From assembly GCA_963924555.1 (NCBI GenBank), contig OZ004584.1, positions 2,045,001-2,109,000 on the forward strand: a stretch of 64,000 nucleotides of DNA, read 5' to 3'. This document shows, in pieces, positions 11,439 to 21,400 of this stretch. The notes beneath the pieces were generated by a model. That model did no database searches. It was not told where the DNA came from and saw only the letters and a list, made by a program, of their open reading frames with translations. Numbering within the stretch: the stretch's first letter is position 1; every line of letters begins with the position of its first letter. This stretch comes from Crambe crambe (lineage: Eukaryota; Porifera; Demospongiae; Poecilosclerida; Crambeidae). The translations under genes and the position numbers were made by a program.

Positions 11439-12770
11439 ATGCAGAGTATATACTATCTGTCTATAGCGCTTCTTGTACTGCACTCACTTTGCAGCTGTTA
11501 TAATGACCATGTTATTTGTACGAATAACAGAAAGAAAATGGTGCCAAGATTGCACAGAATCTACACTAATGTATCGTCTATTAAGTTCCCTGATAGTGGT
11601 AATTTTATACTTCGATTCTGTTCTGAAGAATTCATACTTGAAGTGGTTATTTCTATCATTAACAAGCAGTCCATCTTAGTGAAAGGAACTTAATGAAAAG
11701 AACAGGACTATTATTTAAAACTAATTGGTTTAGTCATGCAGGACATCCATCTCGAAGGATACAGTGCTCTTTATGAACACTATCTATATTCAGGACAAGT
11801 ATGTACATATTCAACTGTACTGATGTGACTATCCAAAGAATTACAGAGACTAACAGCACAGGTAATGGCTTGACAATGTTAAATAATGATGGCACAATGA
11901 AAATAGAAAGCACATTTGAAGGAAATGAAGGGAGTAGCAATTGAACATCTAAAGCGAAACCTGGAGGTTCTGGACTGTATGTTGAAATATCGTACCTGTG
12001 GTCCAAGGAAGTTTACAAAGAACAGCATGTGTCCTTTCGAAGGCAGAAACATAGGCAGTAGTACATATTTTATTAGAGTGCGTTTTCCATGAGAATAAAG
12101 ATTAGTGGACCTCTCAACATACTCTCATCCAAGGATTCGGACGAGGAAGTGGTATGTGCTTCATCATTAATATTTCCTCCAATAATTCTGTGAAAGTTAT
12201 AAATTTTAAATTCACAATGAATTCAGCAATTTGGAGTGGAGGACTATATGTAGTAGTGCAAGATGATTCTCACAGTAATAGGATATTCTTCAAAAATTCT
12301 ACCTTTTTTTGATGATATTTGCTATGATCATGCTGGGGGAGGTGTTGATGTGGGATACCTATTCTCCCTCACAACAAATTACTCCATAACATCTGAAAGT
12401 TGCACATTTCATAAAAATAAAGCTGCATTTGGAGGAGGTATCAGCATCATTTCAACTCCTTCCTTGAATATGAGCAATAAAGATCATATCTCCTTGAAAG
12501 ACTGCCACTGGTCAAGGAATGTGGCTGAAATTGGAGTGGCTATAGACACATCACCCCATATCTGGCTATCACCAGGTTTCGATCCAAATACTCAAATACA
12601 GTTCAGTGATTGTACTACCTTCAGGATCAGAGAAAAACAATGCATCCTATGTCAGAGGGAGTGGTAGCTTTTCAGCATCTGGATATGACAACACAGATTC
12701 AGCAATGTACCTTAGCAGCACTGATATCAATGACCAGCTGAGTCAGCAGCAAAGTTAAATTTGCATCCAA
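11439..12770 (+). pseudogene. Decayed B-type receptor fragment
   Basis: The signal peptide (MQSIYYLSIALLVLHSL) and first ectodomain repeats align with B2, but frameshifts, stops and deletions follow: the block around 'PTVLKCERN' is gone at 11690. Later pieces (12263-12667) still read GGGVDVGYLFS, FGGGISIIST and DPNTQIQFSDC. Homology ends near 'VKFA' at about 12765, so Cys-rich and membrane parts are absent. Its unit 2 counterpart has lost a further 847 bp (11793-12639 here). Confidence 0.9.
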
Positions 12771-12985
12771 GTAATCATGTGCTGCGATCCACTCTGCTCA
12801 ACCAGGCCACTACTCCCAATGGCTATGCCATGCATGTGTACTGTGACATGACCAGGTCGTATGGTGGAATCACAGGAGTGTGGATAAAAAGTGGCTCAAC
12901 TGGTCATGAAGAACAGTGTCCAAGTGCTCTCAGGCTGGGAACAGATTGCTCTGTACCAACATGCCAAACTGTTCTTCCATAATTT
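12761..12985 (+). pseudogene. Fibrinogen-like exon relic
   Basis: Encodes NGYAMHVYCDMTRSYGGIT, then a CPSALRLGTDC stretch resembling the 'CPSGLR' continuation of sponge fibrinogen-like modules. The frame stops at 12980. It directly follows the end of the B fragment and is homologous, inverted, to 4630-4865. I see no other exons of such a gene nearby. Confidence 0.5.
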
Positions 12986-13189
12986 ACAGTATACATGTAT
13001 ATAAGTTCAAAGTGAAAGGTCACAGAAAGTAACAGCAGTAATTGTTATTTATTCATAGGATCCTCTCTGTTTTCTACTGATAGTTAAGAGAGATTACGTA
13101 GATGCTTGCATAAACAGTCTGTGTTAGTCAATTAGGTTTAACTGTTTACTTTCATAAAACATATCGACTTTCTAAAACAAGCGTAAGAG

Positions 13190-13197
13190 TATAAAAG
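13190..13197 (+). promoter_or_regulatory. TATA box of B2
   Basis: TATAAAAG 51 bp upstream of the B2 ATG. A start site about 30 bp downstream would leave a leader of roughly 30 nt. Confidence 0.65.
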
Positions 13198-13248
13198 TAA
13201 GATCAAGGAGCCCTATGCAGGCTGTAGCATTTTCTTTGAGAAATAAAG

Positions 13249-16200
13249 ATGCAGTACATAAGCTGTGTGTCTATATTGGTTCTTACTATTGCACTGCACT
13301 CACTTTGCAGCTGCTACAATGACATAATCATTTGTGTATATGAACAAAAGAAAGAAAATGCTTGCCAAGACTGCACAGAAGGCTACACTAATGTATCGTC
13401 TATTGAGTTCCCTGATAGTACAAATTTTACACTTCGATTCTGTTCTGAAGAATTCAAACTTGAAAGGGTTATTTCTATCATTAACAAGCAGTCTATCTTA
13501 GTGAAAGGAATACCAACTGTGTTGAAATGTGAAAGAAACTTGATGAAAAAAACAGGACTACTGTTTAAAAATATAACTGATTTAGTTGTGCAGAATATCC
13601 AACTTCAAGATTGCAGTGCTCTTCACAATGCACCACAATCAAAGAATGGAACACTATTTATATTCAGGACAAGTATGTACATATTTAACTGTACTAATGT
13701 GACTGTCCGAAGAGTTGCAATAACCAACAGCACGGGTAATGGCTTGACAATGTTCAATAATGATGGCACAGTGAATATAGAAAGCTGTATATTTGAAGGA
13801 AATGAAGGGAGCAGCAGTTCAACGTCTAAAGAGAAACCTGGAGGTTCTGGACTGTATGTTGAAATATCATACTGTGGTCCAAGGAAGTTTTCAAAGAATA
13901 GCATGTGTCTTTTTGAAGGCAGGAACATAAGCAGCAGTAATTATTATATTAAAGACTGTGTTTTCTCTGAGAATAAAGCTGGGTATATCAGTGGACCTCT
14001 CAACAAAGAAGTATCAGAAGCTCTCATCCAAGGATTCGGACGAGGAGGTGGTATGTGCTTCATCATTGATATTTCCTCTGATAATTTAGTGGAAATTATG
14101 AATTGTAACTTCACGATGAATTCAGGAATTTGGGGTGGAGGACTATATATAACAGTGCAAGATGATTCTCACAGTAATAAAATATTGCTCAAAAATTCAA
14201 CCTTTCTTGATAATATTTGCCATGATCGTGCTGGGGGAGGTGTAGACGTGGGATACCTATTCTCCCTCACAAAACCTGCAATGAATAACTCCATAATATT
14301 TGAAAGTTGCAGATTTCATGAAAATAAAGCTGAATTTGGAGGAGGAATTAGCATTTTTTCAACTCCTACCTTGTATCTGAGCAATAAGAATAACATTTCC
14401 TTAAAAGACTGCCACTGGTCAAGGAATGTGGCTGAATTTGGAGCAGCCATAGACATGTCATCTCAGATCTGGCTATCACCTAGTTTTGACCCGAATACTC
14501 ATATAACATTCAGTGATTGTACCATTGAACATAACTACCTCCACTACAGGATAGGGTCAGAGAAAAACAATGCATCCTATGTCAGAGGGAGAGGAAGCTT
14601 TTCAGCATCTGGATATGACCTAACTCTCCAGGGAAGCATTATATTCCATAATAACACAGATTCAGCAATGTACCTCACCTATTCGAATGTTAAATTTGAA
14701 GCTCATTCGCACATAACCTTTGATGACAATTCGGGTTTTGATGGTGGTGCCATGTTCTTGCTTGGGTCTTCTACTTTAAAAATACAAGATAACTCAGTAT
14801 TTCGATTCACAAATAACAGAGCAACTGCATTAGGAGGTGCAATATTCCAGTACATCTATGACTTAAAGTACTTCTTATATTCTCAAAGATGTTTTATAAA
14901 ATATGAAGGGGAAAAAAGTTTGAACGATAGAAATATCACTTTCATATTTGAAAACAACACAGCAGGTCCACATGGGAGAAACAGCAGCAAGTCAGTGAGT
15001 TTTGGTCATTCAATATTTGCTGCTACTCTTAGACCATGCTATAAATCAGTGTCTGGATATGACTGTAATTTAACAACACATGATAATATTTTTCAGTGCA
15101 TTGCCAACTTCACATTTCTAGATGAAAACATTTATGATTTGTCAACCTCAAGTAATGAAACTAAGTTAATTTCGGAGAGCGAATTAGGGGAACACCACGA
15201 ATATATTATACCAGGTGAACTCTTTCAACTCCCAATCAAAAGTGTGGATGATTTAACACACGAGGTGCCTTCTGTTTATCATGTGTCAATTGATAATCCC
15301 AACATATCGATTGACAGTGCATACACTTACACTTCGAATAAGAATATCAAACTATTTGGGAAGTACGGTGACAGTGCTAATTTAACTCTTGAAACTGTCA
15401 GCATTAGAGAGATTGTATTCACAATGGTAGTGAATATCCAGCAATGTCCACCTGGGTATCACCACACTCAAACATCAGATGATGGCCAGTGCACTTGTTC
15501 TTCACTTACTAACGGAAATTTTTCAGGGATTCGAAGCTGTAATGACAAAAACTTCAGTGCTTTGTTACTTCGAGGTTACTGGATGGGATATGATGATTGC
15601 GATGATAATGGATTTGGTAAGGAAGAGAACTTGCTATTTTCATACTGCCCTCGAGGTCAATGCAACAAAAAGACTCAAAGTTTACCGAATAATACCTTCC
15701 TGACAGAATTAGAAGATGTGATATGTGGTTCTTCTCGTAGAGGAATACTTTGCAGTTTATGCAGAGAAGGTTATGCTGCTCACTATCACAATGACATTTA
15801 TGAATGCAAAGAAACAGTGGATGACTGCAAATGGGGGTGGTTGTTCTACATCCTCTCAGAAATCATTCCAGTCACTATATTTTTCATTGTAACGCTGAAC
15901 TTAAACACTAAACTAACCAATGGAGCTATCAATGGTTTCATATTATTTGTTCAAGTAGCTGATACAATGTTAATTCAAGGAAGCAGTTTCATTGAATTTC
16001 CAACTCACGTAGAATATGCACTAGAAGTGTACAAGTTCTTAACCAGAATCTTTAATCTGAACTTCTTTGCCCTCAATCGACTGTCATTCTGCCTATGGAA
16101 AAGTGCAACAACACTAGATCTGCTGGCTTTCAAGTACATAACAATATTATACTCACTACTACTCATTGTATTGATTGTCATCTCTAAATACTTCAACATT

Positions 16201-17106
16201 CGGTGCATGCACAAAATCTGTAAAAAGATCAAGAAGGAAGTGAACATCACATCGGCCAAAGGAACTATTATCAATGGAATATCTGGATTTTTGATCATAT
16301 GCTACTCAGAATGTACAAGAGTATCACTGTTATTGCTGAAACCAGTTCATTTATATGGAAATAACGTGACAGGTACTTACATAAAGCGAAGTGCTGCATT
16401 CTACAATGGTGAGTCCGACTTTTTCCGTGGAAAGCATCTCAGCTATGCCTTGCCTGCTTTGTTTATTCTTTTGGTGTTCTGCATAGTGCCTGTGTTGATT
16501 CTCTTATCATATCCGCTGTGCTACAAGGTGTTTGCTTTGCTGGGGATAAGTGAATCTCGAATAACTAAACTACTCTGTACTTGCATTCCACTGGAGAAAT
16601 TCAAGCCTTTCTTTGACAGCTTTCAGAGTAGCTTCAAAGATAAATTTAGGTTCTTTTCTGGCCTCTATTTCTTGTATCGCTTCATCACCTTGGCAATATT
16701 TGCTTTTACAAATGAATTATCGACATCTTACACTCTGGTTCAAGTTTTGCTCACAGTCATGCTAACTGCCCATGCTATAGCTTCACCATACAGGAAATTT
16801 ATACACAATGTCTTGGATAGTCTCCTATTCCTGAATCTTGCCACCATAAACTTAATATCAGCAGTCTACACCATCCATTCATTGGACAAACAGCACTATA
16901 TCAATGTTGCCAGTACACTGCAGATCATACTTCTCTATCTTCCACTAATATACATAGCAATATACATTATAAGAAAGATGATGCTCAAATTGAAGGACAT
17001 GAAAAACTCAAGGTTTCCACCCAGAAAAACTAACAGTCCTGATCCTTGTCGTACATTTTCCATCTCACAAGCAGAATACAGAATGATGGATGCCGTACAT
17101 TACTAA
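13249..17106 (+). CDS. B2: single-exon beta-helix/9-TM receptor-like protein
   Basis: A 1285-residue open frame without introns. Signal peptide 1-22; ectodomain about 23-720 with repeated turns (GRGGGMCF, WGGGLYIT, AGGGVDVGY, FGGGISIF, DGGAMFLL, ALGGAIFQ) and FTNN/FENN strands resembling the GGA[ILV]/FxxN repeats of chlamydial Pmp beta-helices; Cys-rich linker 728-860 (CPPGYHH, GILCSLCREGY). Membrane helices start near 862, 893, 957, 1004, 1063, 1134, 1160, 1187 and 1216. The cytoplasmic loop 1090-1130 holds LEKFKPFFDSFQSSFKD. The tail has YRMM, a YxxPhi sorting motif. Odd helix number fits an outside N-terminus and inside tail. Ligand and function are unknown; a surface recognition or adhesion role is inference. 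Confidence 0.92.
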   Translation: MQYISCVSILVLTIALHSLCSCYNDIIICVYEQKKENACQDCTEGYTNVSSIEFPDSTNFTLRFCSEEFKLERVISIINKQSILVKGIPTVLKCERNLMKKTGLLFKNITDLVVQNIQLQDCSALHNAPQSKNGTLFIFRTSMYIFNCTNVTVRRVAITNSTGNGLTMFNNDGTVNIESCIFEGNEGSSSSTSKEKPGGSGLYVEISYCGPRKFSKNSMCLFEGRNISSSNYYIKDCVFSENKAGYISGPLNKEVSEALIQGFGRGGGMCFIIDISSDNLVEIMNCNFTMNSGIWGGGLYITVQDDSHSNKILLKNSTFLDNICHDRAGGGVDVGYLFSLTKPAMNNSIIFESCRFHENKAEFGGGISIFSTPTLYLSNKNNISLKDCHWSRNVAEFGAAIDMSSQIWLSPSFDPNTHITFSDCTIEHNYLHYRIGSEKNNASYVRGRGSFSASGYDLTLQGSIIFHNNTDSAMYLTYSNVKFEAHSHITFDDNSGFDGGAMFLLGSSTLKIQDNSVFRFTNNRATALGGAIFQYIYDLKYFLYSQRCFIKYEGEKSLNDRNITFIFENNTAGPHGRNSSKSVSFGHSIFAATLRPCYKSVSGYDCNLTTHDNIFQCIANFTFLDENIYDLSTSSNETKLISESELGEHHEYIIPGELFQLPIKSVDDLTHEVPSVYHVSIDNPNISIDSAYTYTSNKNIKLFGKYGDSANLTLETVSIREIVFTMVVNIQQCPPGYHHTQTSDDGQCTCSSLTNGNFSGIRSCNDKNFSALLLRGYWMGYDDCDDNGFGKEENLLFSYCPRGQCNKKTQSLPNNTFLTELEDVICGSSRRGILCSLCREGYAAHYHNDIYECKETVDDCKWGWLFYILSEIIPVTIFFIVTLNLNTKLTNGAINGFILFVQVADTMLIQGSSFIEFPTHVEYALEVYKFLTRIFNLNFFALNRLSFCLWKSATTLDLLAFKYITILYSLLLIVLIVISKYFNIRCMHKICKKIKKEVNITSAKGTIINGISGFLIICYSECTRVSLLLLKPVHLYGNNVTGTYIKRSAAFYNGESDFFRGKHLSYALPALFILLVFCIVPVLILLSYPLCYKVFALLGISESRITKLLCTCIPLEKFKPFFDSFQSSFKDKFRFFSGLYFLYRFITLAIFAFTNELSTSYTLVQVLLTVMLTAHAIASPYRKFIHNVLDSLLFLNLATINLISAVYTIHSLDKQHYINVASTLQIILLYLPLIYIAIYIIRKMMLKLKDMKNSRFPPRKTNSPDPCRTFSISQAEYRMMDAVHY

Positions 17107-18447
17107 TATAGAATGTGCATCGTAGTAATATATTATTATGCATATCAATTATATAATGTGAACTGTGAATTTTATCTTTTGTATTTCTATCCCACCACTG
17201 CCACCTGTTCAATTAGGACAGATTTATAATGATGATGTTGGTAGCTACTAAGTGAATATAGTTTTAAAAAATAAACTAACATGACACATGATATAAGAGC
17301 AATAACAAAATATTAAAGGGCCAAGAAAACAAGAAGCATGGATTCATTCTGTGCTGTTTGGCAGAAAATTGTGATTATCGGGAGATGACGATGAGTTGAA
17401 CTTGTAGTAGTGATGCCAGACTCTGAACTCGCATTGGAAAAGGCTGTTACACAGGCATGCATGCCAACAAGAAACAACAGGGTTATTATAAGTACACCCT
17501 CATCATCTCTTTTGATAGTATTCAGGGGCAAATGTAATCCGTCAATTGAAACAAAACCTCCCAAATGGGGAGAAGGTTTCTTTTGCAAGTTTAACCTGCC
17601 AGAATCCTGAATTGTTTGTGAGTATGGTGTATGGAAAGACAATGACATCAGGTATACTTGTGGGCACTTTCAAAAAATCTGTTAACCTCTCTGGATCAAC
17701 CTAACTCTGCAATAGCAAAAGGGTTAACCTTGGGACACTGATCAGTAGCAAGCACTTAATTGACCAGATCAAAAAAGAGTCGAGTTCTTGTCATACGTAT
17801 GACCTCATACAGATCTGACACTTAAAGTATAAAGGAAATAATATAATGCTGGTTAAGGTTTCATTAGGCAATAATAAGAATAACCATGTGCTCTCTATGA
17901 TTAAGAGTTTTCTAGCACTAGTGTTACATTTGGCGACCCTGCCATTGAAGCCGAATCCCTAGATAAGTCTAGACAAGCTTTTTCTATTATTTCCTACTAG
18001 CAGTAGCTAGATTCTAGCATTAGTGTTACACATCTTCCATTCACAACAGATTAGCTATGCTATTTTTTTTGAGTATGTCGTAAATTCGAGGATCATTAGG
18101 CAAGCTGAAATTAGCTGATGAAACTACACCAGATGCTTGCACAAGTTAAGTAAATTCAATTTGTAGAACTTTCAACCCAATCACAGCAGCTTATAGATTT
18201 TTTGCACCTTAATAAAAACAAAAATTAACACACTTGCACTTTAAGACTATGATAGGTAGCTACATTCAGTATGGTTTGAACAACACTTTAGAATGAAATT
18301 TTGGCCAAATTCATAAACCAGCTTGAATATATTTTAACCAAAAAAAAATTTAAGCATGCTCCATGTATTCTTGGCATGAATGCCACATAATGTGTGAAGG
18401 TAGTAAGTAATTTACAGCACTAACTATGATTGTCCTTTTACATCCAG
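17107..18447. other. Region between B2 and the coiled-coil exons
   Basis: 17107-17645 is the end of the inverted-repeat arm. A 111-codon minus frame (17648-17313) with a hydrophobic stretch is kept in unit 2 but not in the B1 arm, so I do not call it a gene. 17646-18447 shows no coding signal; two 'tctagca(c/t)tagtgttaca' words recur near 17910 and 18014. The missing 5' exons of the next gene would have to lie here or be absent. Confidence 0.5.
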
Positions 18448-21400
18448 GTCACCACCAAGACAAGCCACTGTTTCTTCCAATCATGTCGACAGTGTTCTTC
18501 AGCATGAAAACAGTGAGGGAGTGTGGAATGAGCTGACTCGATACAAAGCTGACTGTAAAGAGCTCAGAAAGCGTTTGTAAGATATGTAGCCAGCTACATA
18601 TATGTGCTACTTATGTACGAAGTACTTAATTTTTAGGCCTGCATGTGGGAAGGAAGATCCCTAAATGTAGCCCCTAACTGTATATAGTTTCTATGCATAG
18701 AAGAAGGGAAAAAAAATTTTCTAACAAAAAAATTTTTTAATGTGAGGACAACTCCAAAATGCAAGAATTGAAGTAGTTCAAGATGCACTCGCAACTGGAA
18801 CATAGCCAGTTATATTGGAGGTTTTGCAAGTTTTCTGGCCATCTATTTGGGACTTTCTTTTGGATTGTACTGTAATTTCACTACAACAAAAATTTCATCC
18901 CACCATAATATTATGTTTATCAGAATTCACTCAGAAGAGGAGAGGGATGCCATAAAGGCACAGTTCCTTCACAGCCAGACATTACTTGCCAAGTTCAGAT
19001 CAGCAGCAAAGCAGAAAGATGGTAAAGGGTATATTTTCACGTAGCTAATTATTATAATTACACTGCAATCTTTATCAGATATTGAAGGGAAACTCTCAGC
19101 TATTGTTGCTGTAGAAACCATTAGTAAGGAGAAAAATGAGTCTGTGAGTATAACGCAAATTGTTAAGTATATGAATAAATTGCTAACATAATGAATTGCA
19201 GATGAATGAAATGCAGTGCATTATTGAGGAATTGAAGAAGGAAAACAAGCTTGTTAAACACCAAAGCATGTGAGTGCTATTACTAGCTAGCTAACTGGGC
19301 ATGCTCTGTGTTAGTACACTTTGACCTCTCTATTGTGTAAGTCAGCTTAGTTAGTTTGACCAGTCCGAGAAATAGAGGAATAATCTAATTATTATCTAAA
19401 TTCATGTTTCAGGAGCCATGCACTGGAATGCAAGACTCTTCGTGAAAAATTAGAACTTTTAGGAGCCTCACAGTTACAGAAACGATTGAAGAAAAAGAAA
19501 TACACTGATATTTCCACCATGACAGAACTGAAACATACACAACAAATTCCCGCAAACATCTCTGAAGCTCCTACATCAATGAATGTCAAGCATGTGTCAG
19601 TAATGACTGAATCAAGAACAGATGATACCGTTTTAGTAGACTCAGCTGTGCAAGTCAGTGGGTGGATTGAGTGTGGCAGTAATGCAAACATTAAAGATGG
19701 CACACTTGACTCCAATGGTCAAACTGCAATCCATAAATCCACTTTATGCCACACTCGTAGAAGAGTTCGTTCTGAAGGCGATCAGCAATTGGGCTTTCCT
19801 ACAACTCGCACTAAACTTGAAGGGAATATAAAAGATAACCTCTCCTTTGGTCCCACTCCACCATCAAGGAGAATTAAGATACACGCAGGAAGCACTTCTG
19901 TGAAATCAAATAAGGTTTCTTCTTCTTCTTCGAAGGAGACATCTGTGAGTGTATTCAAAGATGGAGGTGAGAAGCGGAAGAGTACGGCTAGTCACAAGTG
20001 TTTGTGGCAGCAACAAGTGAAGCCTCTTCAACAACGAATGAAGTCGCTTAACAAACAGGTATACACTGTGTCAGTTCGTCATGACTAAGTATGTTCGTTG
20101 AGTCAGTAGACATGTACAGTTAGCTATGGCAAGCTCAGTCAGTTTACTCTAAAGCTGTCATTAAACTTGGCATCCTGTTCCATTCCAATTTTCAGTCTCA
20201 GTCCCATACTCAAGCATGCAGCTGGTAAAGCAAAGTACAGAGTACATAATTATAAGTGAATTATTATTGGGAGGATGAATATTCATGTAACTAGCTATCC
20301 TTGTACCCTGGCACACTTTTTGTGTGGCCAGGGTATTATAGCTGGAGGTTATATGTGAAGTGGCATAGGAAAAGTGACCTATAGCTAAATTTTCGCGAAA
20401 AATATAGCAAAAAATAGCTTCCAGCCACACTGTATGGCTACAGCTACATACACCATACATTGGATTCATATGGCAATTAACTTATATAGTGACCTTAAAG
20501 TATACATGGCATGGAGTCAGTGGGAGTTTAATATTGAATTTCCAGGCTTGTTCTCTTTCTCATAGTCACAGCAGATTTTCTTGTTTCTACAAAATATTAT
20601 ATGTAACTTCATTTCAGTGAAGGCCTTTCACTTGCTATCTTATGCATTCATAATTCAGGTTGCTGTATTGAGCACAGCCAAGCAACTGCTCACTCACCGT
20701 CTTGATGAACAAAGTTCAGGCAGATGCAAGGCCGAGACTGAACTTCAGGACATTGCAAAGAATCACCATGCTGCCAAATTAATGATTGAGGTTAAAAAAG
20801 ACAGGTCATCATGTGGCCTCACCACGGTGTTGTGTCCCTGCAATTCCCTGAGTTTTAGGTTGTAGCTACTATGAGTTAGTAGTTATGGTGAAAACTATGA
20901 TGTTCTAATCAAACAGATTTCTCACTATGCAAGTCCTATAAGTTTCCAATGGACTACATATCTAGAATGTTTAGGGTACAAATCCAATCAATGCAGCTGC
21001 TAATATAGAGACATATGAATATGGTTTATTATCTCTCAGCCATTTAGTACACAGTTATATTCATAGGGACTTAAGAAAGAAAAAGTGAAGAGTGTAGAAG
21101 AGATAAAGGAGCTGCAGGCTTCAGTGACAGTCTTGGAAGAAAAAACTAAACACAGATCTGAGGCTGAGTGGAAGAAGCTGGAGAGCCAACGAAAGGTATA
21201 CGAGCCTCTGATACTTCTCTTCATAAAAAGTGCCAGCATAAAGAACTATTGTACTGTATGTCATAAACTGTTCTCCATACACTTTCTCCTCCTACAGGAG
21301 CTCCAAGACAAGTGCACCTCACAGAATTCCACAATTAGGTCGCTGGAGAAAACTCTGCAGATGAAGACTTCAGAACTCTCTGATATGATGGAAAGGTTGT

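Larger units (their letters stand above)
13060..17645 (+). repeat. Right arm of B1/B2 inverted duplication
   Basis: Reverse-complement counterpart of 5558-10265, containing the upstream monomer (13060-13130), B2 and the conserved 3' flank to 17645. Spacing between the arms is about 2.8 kb. Confidence 0.85.

Noticed and set aside
13249..17106. Bacterial contamination, suggested by Pmp-like repeats and lack of introns
   Set aside because: The genes have metazoan-like TATA leaders, multi-helix membrane domains unlike Pmp autotransporters, no ribosome binding sites, and lie between eukaryotic exons and sponge-type repeats.
17313..17648. Minus-strand frame of 111 codons with a hydrophobic segment, present in both units
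   Set aside because: The homologous inverted-arm sequence at 5558-5880 does not keep the frame, and no promoter or splice context is visible. Conservation between the units only reflects their recent common origin.
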